Counted from the stretch's first letter, positions 16,863-25,694 are shown. The stretch: DNA of 64,000 nucleotides from Buttiauxella sp035271705 (GCF_035271705.1 NZ_DATERI010000212.1:1-64000); one strand, 5' to 3'. Program-made: numbers and translations. The notes: generated from the letters alone by a model not told the origin.

Positions 16863-17237
16863 TTACGCCTGGCGACGCCAACTCATCGTCATAGATACCG
16901 AGTCGGCATAACGCAGTGCGTGAAGTTTATCGATTTCTACTTCAGCATAAGATACCCAAGGATGGTCGCATGCGATGTCGAGCACATCCTGAGTTAATTT
17001 TTCCAGTAATGAGAAACGATTATTCTCAACCAACTGGATGATTTGCTTGGTGATGGTGCGATAGTTCAGCGCATCGTTGATGTCTTCACTGGCGCGAGCT
17101 TTGGCAGCCGGGTAATGAATCGCAACGTTAATAACGATGTCCTGGCGATTGGTTATTTCTTCTTCCTTGATGCCAATAAAAGTGCGCAGGCGTAAGTTTT
17201 TGATTCGAATAATCGCGTCGGGTTGTAGGGATGACAT
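16863..17237 (-). CDS. folX: Dihydroneopterin triphosphate 2'-epimerase
   Basis: 124 residues. FolX epimerises 7,8-dihydroneopterin triphosphate to the monapterin form and is a paralogue of the folate aldolase FolB. It shows the tunnelling-fold family blocks IIRIKNLRLRTFIGIKEEE at the N-terminus, INDALNYRTITKQII, and VEIDKLHALRYADSVSM at the C-terminus. The start gives MSSLQPDAIIRIKN, a few residues different from the E. coli N-terminus. It is immediately upstream of yfcH in the same direction. Confidence 0.95.
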   Translation of the reverse strand: MSSLQPDAIIRIKNLRLRTFIGIKEEEITNRQDIVINVAIHYPAAKARASEDINDALNYRTITKQIIQLVENNRFSLLEKLTQDVLDIACDHPWVSYAEVEIDKLHALRYADSVSMTMSWRRQA

Positions 17238-17328
17238 TGCAGGTTTCTTCCTTCTAGTAATCTAGTAATTTTCAGCCCTAGAATACATGAGGAAAAACGT
17301 AGCGCCCATAGTGGGCGCATTGATTGGT

Positions 17329-17958
17329 TTAACTATTCTGTGCTTGCTCGTAAGCGCGTTCCGTTGCCGGGCGAGAATGGATGCGCTCAAACCAGTTCTG
17401 CACCGCGGGGAAACTCGCCAGATTGATACGCTGGCGCTCATGAGAAACCGTCCACGGATAAGTGGCGATATCGGCAATGCTGTATTCATTACCGCCCAGC
17501 CACGGGGTTTTCTCTAGCTGTTTGTTGAGTACGCCATAAAGACGTTGCGTTTCCACCTGATAACGCTCAATGGCGTAGGGAATAGGTTGGGGGGCGAAGT
17601 GATTGAAGTGATGATTCTGCCCGAGCATGGGGCCAAACCCGCCGACTTGCCAGAACAGCCATTGCAGTGTGTGGGCGCGTTCACGCAAATCTTTGCTTAA
17701 TAGCTCGTTGGTCTTATCAGCCAGATAAAGCAAGATTTCACCCGATTCAAACAAGCTCAACGGGCCACCCCCATCGGCAGGATGTTGGTCGATAATCGCT
17801 GGGATTTTATTGTTCGGGGAAATCGCCAAAAAGGCAGGCTGAAACTGATCTCCTTTGCCAATATCAATACGGTGAATGGTGTAGTCCAGACCTGCCTCTT
17901 CCAGAAACAGCGTGATTTTGTGGCCGTTTGGTGTGGGTGCGTAGTAAAGGTCGATCAT
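17329..17958 (-). CDS. yfcG: Glutathione-dependent disulfide-bond oxidoreductase YfcG
   Basis: 209 residues. Nu-class glutathione transferase homologue that reduces disulphides using glutathione, in the cytoplasm. N-terminal thioredoxin-like domain begins with MIDLYYAPTPNGHKITLFLEE (the PTPNGHK loop replaces the classical CxxC), with the glutathione-binding NNKIPAI (about 52-58) and LFESGEILLYLA (about 69-80). The all-helical C-terminal domain contains WLFWQVGGFGPMLGQNHHFNH. It is divergently transcribed from yfcF across about 150 bases. Confidence 0.93.
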   Translation of the reverse strand: MIDLYYAPTPNGHKITLFLEEAGLDYTIHRIDIGKGDQFQPAFLAISPNNKIPAIIDQHPADGGGPLSLFESGEILLYLADKTNELLSKDLRERAHTLQWLFWQVGGFGPMLGQNHHFNHFAPQPIPYAIERYQVETQRLYGVLNKQLEKTPWLGGNEYSIADIATYPWTVSHERQRINLASFPAVQNWFERIHSRPATERAYEQAQNS

Positions 17959-18108
17959 CTCATTGCCATCCTGATATCAGTTTTTTCATAAACCTATGCA
18001 GTATAGACTTTTTGATGAATTTGCTGGGCAGATGAGTTTTGCTCAAGTGACAACCGCCATTTTCCGCTATATGTTCAATATCCTGGATGCTTGAATTATG
18101 GGGATATT

Positions 18109-18753
18109 ATGAGCCAGCCGACAATAACACTTTGGTCCGATAGCCACTACTTTAGCCCTTACGTGATGTCTGTTTACGTTGCTCTGAAAGAGAAAGGCCT
18201 TAACTTTACGTTACAAACTATAGACCTGAATGCCGGGCAAAATCGGCAGCCGGGCTGGAAAGGGTATGACCTCACGCGCCGAGTCCCGGTCATTGCAGTC
18301 GATGACTTTTTGTTAAGCGAATCCTCCGCTATTACTGAATATCTCGATGAGCGTTTTGCCCCGCCGACGTGGGAACGAATCTACCCACATGACTTAGAAA
18401 AACGAGCACGGGCCAGACAAATTCAGGCATGGATCCGCAGTGATTTGATGCCGATTCGCGAAGAGCGTTCAACCGACGTGGTTTTTGCAGGGGCAAAGAA
18501 GCCACCGCTGACAGAAAAGGGGCAGGCTACTGCACAAAAGCTTCTGGATACCGTCGAAGGTTTGTTGCCACTCGGCCAGCAAAATTTGTTTGGTGAATGG
18601 TCTATCGCAGACACGGACCTGGCATTGATGCTAAATCGTTTGATCCTCAATGGCGATGAGGTCCCTGAGCGCTTACAAGAATACGCAGATTTCCAATGGC
18701 AGCGGGCTTCAGTTCAACGTTTTCTGGCACTTTCGGCAAAGCATTCTGGCTGA
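18109..18753 (+). CDS. yfcF: Glutathione S-transferase YfcF
   Basis: 214 residues from ATG 18109 (MSQPTITLWSD); an ATG-type start at 18091 adds six residues lacking in the family. YfcF has glutathione transferase and peroxidase activity and helps against oxidative stress in E. coli. N-terminal thioredoxin fold with TRRVPVIAVDDFLLSESSAI (glutathione contacts at about 60-80) and a helical C-terminal domain with IQAWIRSDLMPIREER and SIADTDLALMLNRL. It heads a plus-strand run yfcF-yfcE-yfcD. Confidence 0.94.
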   Translation: MSQPTITLWSDSHYFSPYVMSVYVALKEKGLNFTLQTIDLNAGQNRQPGWKGYDLTRRVPVIAVDDFLLSESSAITEYLDERFAPPTWERIYPHDLEKRARARQIQAWIRSDLMPIREERSTDVVFAGAKKPPLTEKGQATAQKLLDTVEGLLPLGQQNLFGEWSIADTDLALMLNRLILNGDEVPERLQEYADFQWQRASVQRFLALSAKHSG

Positions 18754-18809
18754 TTCGCCCCATAATTCGTTATGATTAATTCGCTGATCATTAACAGGGA
18801 TAGGGTTTT

Positions 18810-19361
18810 ATGAAGCTGATGTTTGCCTCGGATATTCATGGTTCGCTACCCGCTACAGAGCAAGTGCTGGCGCACTTTGAACGTAGCGGCGCTAAATGGC
18901 TGATATTACTGGGGGATGTGTTAAATCACGGGCCGCGTAATGCGTTACCGGCAGGTTATAACCCCGGAGCGGTTGCGGAGCGGTTTAACAGCATTGCAGA
19001 TAAAATTATTGCGGTACGCGGGAACTGTGACAGCGAAGTCGATCAGATGCTGCTACATTTTCCAATTACAGCACCCTGGCAACAGATTTTAATGGCTGAC
19101 CAGCGTTTATTTGTCACCCATGGCCATTTGTTTAACCCTGACAACCTGCCTCCGCTGGCAGAAAATGACGTGCTGGTTTTTGGCCATACTCATCTGCCAT
19201 TGGCTGAAAAACAAGACACGGTATATCTGTTCAATCCTGGTTCGGTAAGTATCCCAAAAGGGGGGTTCGAACCGAGCTATGGCATGCTAAACGATGGTGT
19301 TCTGAGCGTTCATGCATTGAATAACGATGGGGTTATTGCACAGCTTGAGATTACCCCGTAA
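18810..19361 (+). CDS. yfcE: Phosphodiesterase YfcE (metallophosphoesterase)
   Basis: 183 residues. MJ0936/YfcE-type calcineurin-fold phosphodiesterase active on bis-pNPP-like substrates with manganese; the natural substrate is uncertain. All metal-binding motifs are present in order: SDIHG (residues 7-11), GDVLNHGPR (about 36-44), GNCDSEVD (about 72-79), THGH (about 107-110) and FGHTHLP (about 128-134). It begins 56 bases after yfcF. Confidence 0.94.
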   Translation: MKLMFASDIHGSLPATEQVLAHFERSGAKWLILLGDVLNHGPRNALPAGYNPGAVAERFNSIADKIIAVRGNCDSEVDQMLLHFPITAPWQQILMADQRLFVTHGHLFNPDNLPPLAENDVLVFGHTHLPLAEKQDTVYLFNPGSVSIPKGGFEPSYGMLNDGVLSVHALNNDGVIAQLEITP

Positions 19362-19377
19362 CTTACCATAAAAATTA

Positions 19378-19435
19378 GACCCGTTAGCATCCGAGTTGCA
19401 GCCAACACCCCTGCTGCTTGAAGGATGGCGGTATA
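19378..19435 (-). repeat. Short, internally deleted ERIC repeat
   Basis: The sequence contains the ERIC right-hand terminus (GCAGCCAAC...GCTTGAAGGATGGCGGTATA-like, 19400-19435) directly joined to a left-hand terminal piece (ACCC...CGAGTTGCA, 19379-19399). Total length is about 58 bases instead of 127, so the core is missing. It lies between yfcE and yfcD. Confidence 0.6.
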
Positions 19436-19477
19436 ACCGATTACGCGCCAAAGAGCGCCCTGAATAAGGTTTCCCTG

Positions 19478-20023
19478 ATGGTGGAACAGCGTCATTTTGG
19501 TGGCACGGAATGGGTAGACATTGTCAGTGAAGACAATGAAGTGATCGCGCAAGCAAGCCGCGAGCAAATGCGTGCACAGCGTTTGCGTCATCGTGCGACT
19601 TATATTGTTGTTCATGACGGTATGGGTAAGATTTTGGTACAGCGCCGCACTGAAATTAAAGATTTTATGCCTGGTATGTTAGATGCCACCGCGGGTGGAG
19701 TGGTTCAGGCCGACGAGCAACTGCTGGATTCTGCACGCCGCGAGGCTGAAGAAGAGCTGGGGATTGCTGGTGTACCTTTTGCTGAGCACGGGCAGTTCTA
19801 TTTTGAAGATACCCACTGCCGGGTGTGGGGAAGCCTGTTTAGCTGCGTTTCTCATGGCCCGTTTGCTTTGCAGGAAGAAGAAGTCAGCGAAGTTTGCTGG
19901 ATGTCTCCAGAAGAGATTACCGCTCGCTGTGACGACTTCACGCCAGATTCGTTAAAAGCACTGGCATTGTGGATGACCCGCAACGCTAAAAATGAATCCC
20001 AGTACACTGCTGCTGCGGAGTAA
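19478..20023 (+). CDS. yfcD: Nudix hydrolase YfcD
   Basis: 181 residues from ATG 19478 (MVEQRHFGGTEWVDIV), preceded by AAGG about 10 bases upstream. A longer frame from 19418 starts inside an ERIC fragment and adds residues absent from the family. The Nudix box GX5EX7REAEEELGI is at about residues 73-95, giving a metal-dependent nucleoside-diphosphate-type hydrolase; the physiological substrate is not established. Other family blocks are RHRATYIVVHDGMGKILVQRR and FYFEDTHCRVWGSLFSC. E. coli carries yfcC between this gene and pta; it is absent here. Confidence 0.93.
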   Translation: MVEQRHFGGTEWVDIVSEDNEVIAQASREQMRAQRLRHRATYIVVHDGMGKILVQRRTEIKDFMPGMLDATAGGVVQADEQLLDSARREAEEELGIAGVPFAEHGQFYFEDTHCRVWGSLFSCVSHGPFALQEEEVSEVCWMSPEEITARCDDFTPDSLKALALWMTRNAKNESQYTAAAE

Positions 20024-20070
20024 TTCATTCTGTTTTCGCGGTCTCGTCGTTATTTCCGGGACACGCTAAT

Positions 20071-20101
20071 AAAAAAGGCCGCATATCAATGCGGCCTTTT
20101 T
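20071..20101. terminator. Bidirectional terminator between yfcD and pta
   Basis: GGCCGCAT (20077-20084) pairs with ATGCGGCC (20089-20096) around ATCA, flanked by A6 on the left and T5 on the right, so it can terminate both convergent genes. Confidence 0.9.
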
Positions 20102-20116
20102 GCTTCTCAGAAAAAA

Positions 20117-22258
20117 TTAATCTTGTTGAGAAGACTGAATCGCAGTCAGCGCGATGGTGTAAACGATATCGTCTACCAGTGCGCCACGAGACAAGTCGTT
20201 AACGGGTTTACGCATACCTTGCAGCATTGGCCCGATGGAGATCAGGTCAGCTGAACGCTGTACCGCTTTATACGTGGTGTTACCGGTGTTCAGGTCTGGG
20301 AAGATGAACACGGTAGCACGGCCCGCAACCGGTGAGTTTGGTGCTTTGGACTTGGCAACGTCAGCCATAACCGCGGCGTCATACTGCAACGGACCATCGA
20401 TAACCAGGTCAGGACGTTTTTCCTTAGCGATACGAGTGGCTTCACGCACTTTTTCAACATCACTACCCGCACCAGAAGTCCCGGTGGAGTAGGACAGCAT
20501 CGCAACGCGCGGGTCGATACCGAATGCAGCAGCGGAATCCGCAGACTGAATAGCGATTTCTGCCAGTTGTTCAGCAGTTGGATCTGGGTTGATCGCGCAG
20601 TCACCGTAAACATAAACCTGTTCTGGCAGCAGCATGAAGAACACAGAAGAAACCAAAGAGCTACCTGGTGCAGTTTTGATAAGCTGCAACGGAGGACGAA
20701 TAGTGTTTGCGGTGGTGTGAACTGCACCGGAAACCAGGCCGTCAACTTCGTCTTGCTCAAGCATCAAAGTACCCAGCATAACGTTGTCTTCCAGTTGCTC
20801 GCGAGCGACGGCTTCGGTCATGCCTTTGCTCTTACGCAGCTCAACCAAGCGAGCAACGTAACTTTCGCGAACCACTTCTGGATCAACGATTTCGATGCCT
20901 GCGCTCAGTTCAACGCCTTGCGCTGCTGCAACACGGGTGATTTCATCCGGGTTACCCAACAGGACGCAAGTTGCGATACCACGTTCAGCACAAATCGCGG
21001 CTGCTTTAACAGTACGCGGTTCGTCGCCTTCTGGCAGCACAACACGTTTACCGGCTTTACGAGCCAGTTCGGTGAGCTGATAGCGGAACGCTGGAGGAGA
21101 CAGACGACGGCTACGCTCAGAGGTCGCAGTCAGAGATTCGATCCAGTCTGCATCAATGTGGCTTGCCACATATTCCTGCACTTTTTCGATACGCTGATGG
21201 TCGTCAGTTGGGACTTCCAGGTTGAAGCTTTGCAGGCTCAGAGAAGTCTGCCAGGTGTTGGTATCAACCATGAACAGCGGCAGGCCAGTGGCGAATGCGC
21301 GCTCACACAGTTTGGTCACGCGTGGGTCCATTTCGTAACCACCGGTCAGCAGAACGGCACCGACGTCGACACCGTTCATTGCGGCCAGGCACGCTGCAAC
21401 CAGCACGTCTGGACGGTCTGCGGAAGTCACCAGCAGAGAACCTGGGCGGAAGTGTTCCAGCATGTGCGGAATGCTGCGCGCACAGAAAGTGACAGACTTC
21501 ACACGACGAGTTTTGATATCGCCTTCGTTGATGATGGTTGCGTTCAGGTGACGCGCCATATCAATTGCGCGAGTTGCGATCAGGTCGAAACTCCACGGCA
21601 CACAACCCAGAACTGGCAGCGGGCTGTCAGCAAACAATTGTTTAGGATCGATGTTTGCGATGCTCGCTTTATTGGAGTCATCGAAAATCTCGGACAGGTC
21701 AGGGCGGGTACGGCCTTGTTCATCCACTGGGGCATTCAGTTTGTTAATGATAACGCCAGTGATGTTGGTATTTTTGCTGCCACCGAAGCTGCTACGAGCC
21801 AGTTCGATACGTTCTTTCATCTGCTCTGGAGAGTTGTTACCCAAAGACATAACGAAGACGATTTCAGCGTTCAGCGTTTTAGCAATTTCGTAGTTCAGAG
21901 CCTGCGCAAACTGATGCTTGCGAGTAGGAACCAAGCCTTCAACCAGTACCACTTCAGCGTCTTTGCTGCTGGCGTGGTAATTAGCGATGATTTCTTCCAT
22001 CAGCGCATCTTGTTGGTTGCTGGATAACAGCGTCTCAACGTGGTGCATGTGCAGCGGTTCAGCCGTCGGGATGCTGGAGTTTGCACGAACAATACTGGTG
22101 GTTTGATCAGGAGCATCGTCACCGGTACGCGGTTGGGCGATAGGTTTGAAAACGCTAAGGCGAACGCCTTTTTGTTCCATAGCACGGATAACACCCAGGC
22201 TGACGCTAGTCAGGCCGACGCTAGTTCCGGTAGGGATCAGCATAATAGTACGGGACAC
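20117..22258 (-). CDS. pta: Phosphate acetyltransferase
   Basis: 713 residues from GTG 22258 (VSRTIMLIPTG). A frame from 22315 would add 19 residues translated from an ERIC element and is rejected; AGAGG lies at the right spacing for the GTG. Pta interconverts acetyl-CoA and acetyl phosphate, linking to AckA for acetate excretion and reuse. The N-terminal regulatory domain has a P-loop-like region (MLIPTGTSVGLTSVSLG) and a DRTGG domain (about residues 215-330). The C-terminal catalytic domain (about 390-713) contains LPEGDEPRTVKAAAIC, VSGAVHTTANTIRPPLQLI and SYSTGTSGAGSDVEKVR. It lies downstream of ackA on the minus strand, separated by 193 bases holding an ERIC repeat and a hairpin. Confidence 0.97.
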   Translation of the reverse strand: MSRTIMLIPTGTSVGLTSVSLGVIRAMEQKGVRLSVFKPIAQPRTGDDAPDQTTSIVRANSSIPTAEPLHMHHVETLLSSNQQDALMEEIIANYHASSKDAEVVLVEGLVPTRKHQFAQALNYEIAKTLNAEIVFVMSLGNNSPEQMKERIELARSSFGGSKNTNITGVIINKLNAPVDEQGRTRPDLSEIFDDSNKASIANIDPKQLFADSPLPVLGCVPWSFDLIATRAIDMARHLNATIINEGDIKTRRVKSVTFCARSIPHMLEHFRPGSLLVTSADRPDVLVAACLAAMNGVDVGAVLLTGGYEMDPRVTKLCERAFATGLPLFMVDTNTWQTSLSLQSFNLEVPTDDHQRIEKVQEYVASHIDADWIESLTATSERSRRLSPPAFRYQLTELARKAGKRVVLPEGDEPRTVKAAAICAERGIATCVLLGNPDEITRVAAAQGVELSAGIEIVDPEVVRESYVARLVELRKSKGMTEAVAREQLEDNVMLGTLMLEQDEVDGLVSGAVHTTANTIRPPLQLIKTAPGSSLVSSVFFMLLPEQVYVYGDCAINPDPTAEQLAEIAIQSADSAAAFGIDPRVAMLSYSTGTSGAGSDVEKVREATRIAKEKRPDLVIDGPLQYDAAVMADVAKSKAPNSPVAGRATVFIFPDLNTGNTTYKAVQRSADLISIGPMLQGMRKPVNDLSRGALVDDIVYTIALTAIQSSQQD

Positions 22259-22275
22259 GGTATAACCTCTTTGTA

Positions 22276-22396
22276 TATACCCATCATACTTCAAGCCGCA
22301 GGGGTGTTGCTGCACTCACTCACCCCAGTCATCCAGTAAGCTCCTGGAGATTCACTCCTTTGCCGCCTACCTACAACTCGAATTATTTAGGGTATA
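22276..22396. repeat. ERIC repeat inside ackA-pta
   Basis: A 121-bp element bounded by TATACCC (22276-22282) and GGGTATA (22390-22396). It contains the ERIC landmarks: ACTTCAAGCCGCAGGGGTG, CCCCAGTCA, GTAAGCTCCTGGAGATTCAC and CGAATTATTTAGGGTATA. On the transcribed minus strand its end is only about 17 bases from the pta GTG, with the pta ribosome-binding site (about 22266-22270) just outside it. Confidence 0.92.
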
Positions 22397-22421
22397 GCCT
22401 TTACAGGACTCAGAAAACAAC

Positions 22422-22443
22422 ACCGCCAGCGAAGGCTGGCGGT
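22422..22443 (-). terminator. Hairpin after ackA
   Basis: Perfect 9-bp stem ACCGCCAGC (22422-22430) and GCTGGCGGT (22435-22443) with loop GAAG. Read on the minus strand it is followed by GTTGTTTTCTG. It would act as an intra-operon attenuator reducing pta relative to ackA. Confidence 0.65.
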
Positions 22444-22451
22444 AAGGAGAA

Positions 22452-23654
22452 TCACGCGGTCAGGCGAGATGCATCCTGAGCAATAACCAGTTCTTCGTTG
22501 GTCGGAATGACCACTGCAGGACGGGTACCCTCTTTGTTGATAAAGCCAGACTTGCCGAAACGAGCAGCCAGGTTACGTTCGTGGTCAACTTCAAAGCCCA
22601 GAACGCCCAGTTTGCCCAGAGTCAGTTCACGTACCATCGCAGCGTTTTCACCGATACCACCGGTGAATACAACTGCGTCCAGACGACCATCCATCAGCGC
22701 AGTGTAAGAACCGATATATTTCGCCAGGCGGTGGCAGAAGACGTCCATTGCACGTTTAGCGTCTGCTTTAGTCAGATAGTTGTCTTCAACATAACGGCAG
22801 TCGCTGGTCACTTCGGTCAGACCCAACAGGCCAGATTCTTTGGTCAGCATTTTGTTGATGTCATCAATGCTCATGCCCAGGGAATCGTGCAGGTGGAAGA
22901 TAATCGCAGGATCGATGTCACCAGAACGAGTCCCCATCACCAGACCTTCCAGTGGAGTCAGACCCATAGAGGTGTCAACACACAGGCCGTTACGGATAGC
23001 AGAAACAGAACCACCGTTGCCCAAGTGGCAAGTGATGACGTTCAGCTCTTCTACCGGTTTGTTCAGCATTTTCGCGGCTTCTTGAGTCACATAGAAGTGG
23101 CTAGTGCCGTGTGCGCCGTAGCGACGAACGCCGTGCTCTTTGTACAGTTTGTACGGCAGAGCATAGAGATAGGATTCTTCTGGCATGGTCTGATGGAATG
23201 CAGTGTCAAACACAGCAACGTTTTTATCAGCCAATTTAGGGAAGGATTTCAGTGCTTCCGCGATACCAATCAGGTGCGCTGGGTTATGCAGCGGTGCAAA
23301 AGAAGAAGAATCTTTGATGCCCTGAATCACGGTTTCGTCGATAATGACGGAGCTGGTGTACTTCTCGCCACCGTGAACAATACGGTGACCGATAGCGGTC
23401 AGCTGCTCGGACAATTCAGGTTTTTGTGCCAGAATGGTATTAACCATAAAGTTAAGAGCTTCGCTGTGAGCGGCGCCTGCACCCAAAGCCGCTTCTTGTT
23501 TACCGCCATCCATTTTCCACTTGATACGTGCTTCAGGAAGATGGAAACACTCGGCTAAACCAGAGAGGTACTCGTCACCATTTACCGCATTAATAATTGC
23601 GAATTTCAGTGATGAGCTACCGCAGTTCAGAACCAGTACTAGCTTACTCGACAT
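22452..23654 (-). CDS. ackA: Acetate kinase
   Basis: 400 residues, the usual length. AckA makes ATP and acetate from acetyl phosphate and ADP, or the reverse. ASKHA-fold signatures are clear: VLVLNCGSSSLKFAI at the N-terminus, the second signature RRYGAHGTSHFYV (about residues 172-184), the phosphate-binding HLGNGGSV (about 211-218), DTSMGLTPLEGLVMGTRSGD, and the adenosine motif VVFTGGIGENAAMVRE (about 328-343). The start MSSKLVLVLN matches the family. It is the first gene of ackA-pta, divergent from yfbV. Confidence 0.97.
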   Translation of the reverse strand: MSSKLVLVLNCGSSSLKFAIINAVNGDEYLSGLAECFHLPEARIKWKMDGGKQEAALGAGAAHSEALNFMVNTILAQKPELSEQLTAIGHRIVHGGEKYTSSVIIDETVIQGIKDSSSFAPLHNPAHLIGIAEALKSFPKLADKNVAVFDTAFHQTMPEESYLYALPYKLYKEHGVRRYGAHGTSHFYVTQEAAKMLNKPVEELNVITCHLGNGGSVSAIRNGLCVDTSMGLTPLEGLVMGTRSGDIDPAIIFHLHDSLGMSIDDINKMLTKESGLLGLTEVTSDCRYVEDNYLTKADAKRAMDVFCHRLAKYIGSYTALMDGRLDAVVFTGGIGENAAMVRELTLGKLGVLGFEVDHERNLAARFGKSGFINKEGTRPAVVIPTNEELVIAQDASRLTA

Positions 23655-23988
23655 GGAAGTACCTACTTTTATACGTGGCTAAAAAAACGTCAGTTAGTCT
23701 CTCAGCGTAGCGCATGATGAGCCTGACATTTATGATTAACGTCATGCCAGGAGTGTTTTTTTGGCATGGCGAATAAATACTCTAGATTTTACGCTATTTT
23801 GCGCGATTTTTGTGCAATGGCGAACAGAGCAAAAATTTGACAACCTGCGGTTTCCCTTCACGGCCATCAAGGCCGGCACAGGATACCTGATTGCTATGGT
23901 TAAAGACAAAAGATTTTGAACCATGTAATTTAGAGTTGTTAAATTGCACAAAAATTTTATTTTTTATATGTGAAGTTGAGGTAAAGCC
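23655..23988. promoter_or_regulatory. Divergent intergenic region ackA / yfbV
   Basis: 334 bases without a convincing gene; short frames on the minus strand here lack start context. It must hold the ackA and yfbV promoters. It is AT-rich near yfbV. I could not assign a specific regulator site. Confidence 0.5.
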
Positions 23989-24444
23989 ATGTCGACACCC
24001 CAAAATAGCCACGCAAGCTGGTTCAGTATGTTCAGCCGTGGGCAACACTATTCAAAGACCTGGCCTGTTGATAAACGCCTCGCGCCTATCTTTGTAGAAA
24101 ATCGTGTGATCCGCGCCACGCGTTTTGCCATTCGCTTTATGCCTCCCCTCGCTGTGTTCACGCTGACCTGGCAGATTGCACTTGGCGGCCAACTTGGCCC
24201 TGCAGTTGCCACCGCTTTATTCGCCTGTAGTCTGCCGATGCAGGGTTTATGGTGGTTAGGTAAGCGTTCCGTAACGCCACTTCCACCCACCATTTTGAGC
24301 TGGTTCTACGAAGTGCGAGGCAAATTGCAAGAAGCAGGACAGGCGTTATCGCCTCTTGAAGGCAAGCCAGACTACCAGGCACTGGCAGAAGTTTTGAAAC
24401 GTGCGTTCAAGCAGTTGGATAAAACTTTTCTGGATGATTTGTAA
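23989..24444 (+). CDS. yfbV: UPF0208 inner membrane protein YfbV
   Basis: 151 residues. Small inner-membrane protein of unknown biochemical activity; in E. coli it affects chromosome positioning of the Ter macrodomain. Two hydrophobic segments are seen (about 45-65, FMPPLAVFTLTWQIALGG, and 68-90, PAVATALFACSLPMQGLWWLG), with conserved RGQHYSKTWPVDKRLAPIFVENR before them and VEGKPDYQAL-type ending (PLEGKPDYQALAEVLKRAFKQLDKTFLDDL region) after. The start follows GAGGTAAAGCC. It precedes yfbU by 71 bases. Confidence 0.92.
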   Translation: MSTPQNSHASWFSMFSRGQHYSKTWPVDKRLAPIFVENRVIRATRFAIRFMPPLAVFTLTWQIALGGQLGPAVATALFACSLPMQGLWWLGKRSVTPLPPTILSWFYEVRGKLQEAGQALSPLEGKPDYQALAEVLKRAFKQLDKTFLDDL

Positions 24445-24515
24445 AATCCCTGCCATTACGCATATAAAGAAGGATATTTTTCGCAGGATTCTTCCTGCGC
24501 AACAGGAGCTAAGAA

Positions 24516-25010
24516 ATGGAAATGACTAACGCCCAGCGTCTGATTTTATCTAATCAGTACAAAATGATGACCATGCTCGACCCGGATAATGCCGAGCGTT
24601 ATCGTCGCCTGCAAACGATTATTGAGCGTGGCTACGGCCTGCAAATGCGCGAACTTGATCGTGAATTTGGTGAGCTGACGGAAGAAACCTGCCGCATGGT
24701 TATCGACATCATGGAGATGTATCACGCGCTGCATGTCTCCTGGACCAATCTGAAGGACAACCAAGAAATCGACGAACGTCGTGTGACTTTCCTTGGCTTT
24801 GATGCGGCTACCGAAGCTCGTTTCCTGGGCTATGTTCGCTTTATGGTAAACATCGAAGGTCGTTATGCTCATTTTGATGCGGGTACTCATGGCTTCAATG
24901 CGCAGACCCCAATGTGGGAAAAATATCAGCGCATGTTGAAAGTCTGGCAGTCTTGTCCACGTCAGTACCATTTAAGTGCGAACGAGATCGCGCAAATTAT
25001 TAATGCCTGA
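24516..25010 (+). CDS. yfbU: UPF0304 family protein YfbU
   Basis: 164 residues, the family length. Cytoplasmic helical protein of unknown function; overproduction has been linked to cell killing in E. coli. The family begins MEMTNAQRLILSNQYKMM and has the blocks RRLQTIIERGYGLQMRELDR and FLGFDAATEARFLGYVRFMV; all are present. A strong AGGAG lies upstream of the ATG. It ends 13 bases before yfbT. Confidence 0.9.
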   Translation: MEMTNAQRLILSNQYKMMTMLDPDNAERYRRLQTIIERGYGLQMRELDREFGELTEETCRMVIDIMEMYHALHVSWTNLKDNQEIDERRVTFLGFDAATEARFLGYVRFMVNIEGRYAHFDAGTHGFNAQTPMWEKYQRMLKVWQSCPRQYHLSANEIAQIINA

Positions 25011-25023
25011 GGGGAGATGCGCC

Positions 25024-25683
25024 GTGAAGTGCAAAGGTTTCTTGTTTGATTTGGATGGGACGCTGGTTGACTCTCTGCCAGCAGTCGAGCGAGCCTGGAT
25101 AAACTGGGCAACACGATTCGATATTTCGCCACAGGAAGTTTTAGGCTTCATTCACGGTAAACAGGCGATCACTTCGTTACGTCACTTTATGGCGGGCGCG
25201 TCTGAAGAAGAGATCCAGCAGGAGTTTTTGCGTCTCGAAAAAATCGAGTCTGAAGATACCGACGGTATTGTGGCGTTGCCTGGTGCCGTTGAACTGCTGA
25301 CTCATTTGAACGAAGCGGGTATTGCGTGGGCTATCGTGACCTCGGGTTCTTTTCCGGTCGCTTCTGCTCGCCGTGTGGCGGGTGGGTTACCGAAGCCTGA
25401 GGTTCTGGTTACCGCTGAACGCGTTGCTCGCGGGAAACCAGAGCCTGATGCTTACTTGCTCGGTGCGCAACTGCTCGGTTTAGAGCCAGAAGAGTGCGTG
25501 GTGGTGGAAGATGCCCCAGCAGGCGTGTTGTCAGGTTTGGCAGCGGGCTGCCATGTGATTGCAGTCAATGCCCCAGCGGATACGCCGCGCCTTGAACATG
25601 TCGAATATGCTTTGCATTCACTGACTGAGCTTCTGGTGCAAAAATTGCCAGATGACACTGTCGAGGTGTTTAGAAAACACTAA
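25024..25683 (+). CDS. yfbT: HAD-family sugar phosphatase YfbT (HxpA)
   Basis: 219 residues from GTG 25024 (VKCKGFLFDLDGTLVDS), preceded by GGGGAG. A start at 24976 inside yfbU lacks family support. The HAD motifs are complete: motif I DLDGTLVDS (about residues 9-17), motif II VTSGS (about 109-113), motif III lysine in RGKPEPDAY (about 138-146), motif IV VVEDAPAGVLSG (about 160-171). The E. coli enzyme dephosphorylates sugar phosphates including fructose- and ribitol-type compounds. A terminator follows. Confidence 0.93.
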   Translation: MKCKGFLFDLDGTLVDSLPAVERAWINWATRFDISPQEVLGFIHGKQAITSLRHFMAGASEEEIQQEFLRLEKIESEDTDGIVALPGAVELLTHLNEAGIAWAIVTSGSFPVASARRVAGGLPKPEVLVTAERVARGKPEPDAYLLGAQLLGLEPEECVVVEDAPAGVLSGLAAGCHVIAVNAPADTPRLEHVEYALHSLTELLVQKLPDDTVEVFRKH

Positions 25684-25694
25684 ACACATGATTT

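Noticed and set aside
20567..22027. 486-codon plus-strand frame opposite pta
   Set aside because: It is the antisense shadow of a highly conserved coding gene; the translation has no recognisable family and is rich in His, Gln and Phe, as expected from complementary codons.
22259..22315. N-terminal extension of pta by 19 codons
   Set aside because: The extension would be translated from the ERIC element; the GTG at 22258 has a good ribosome-binding site and matches the family start.
22581..23558. 325-codon plus-strand frame opposite ackA
   Set aside because: Shadow of ackA; no independent start signals or recognisable domains.
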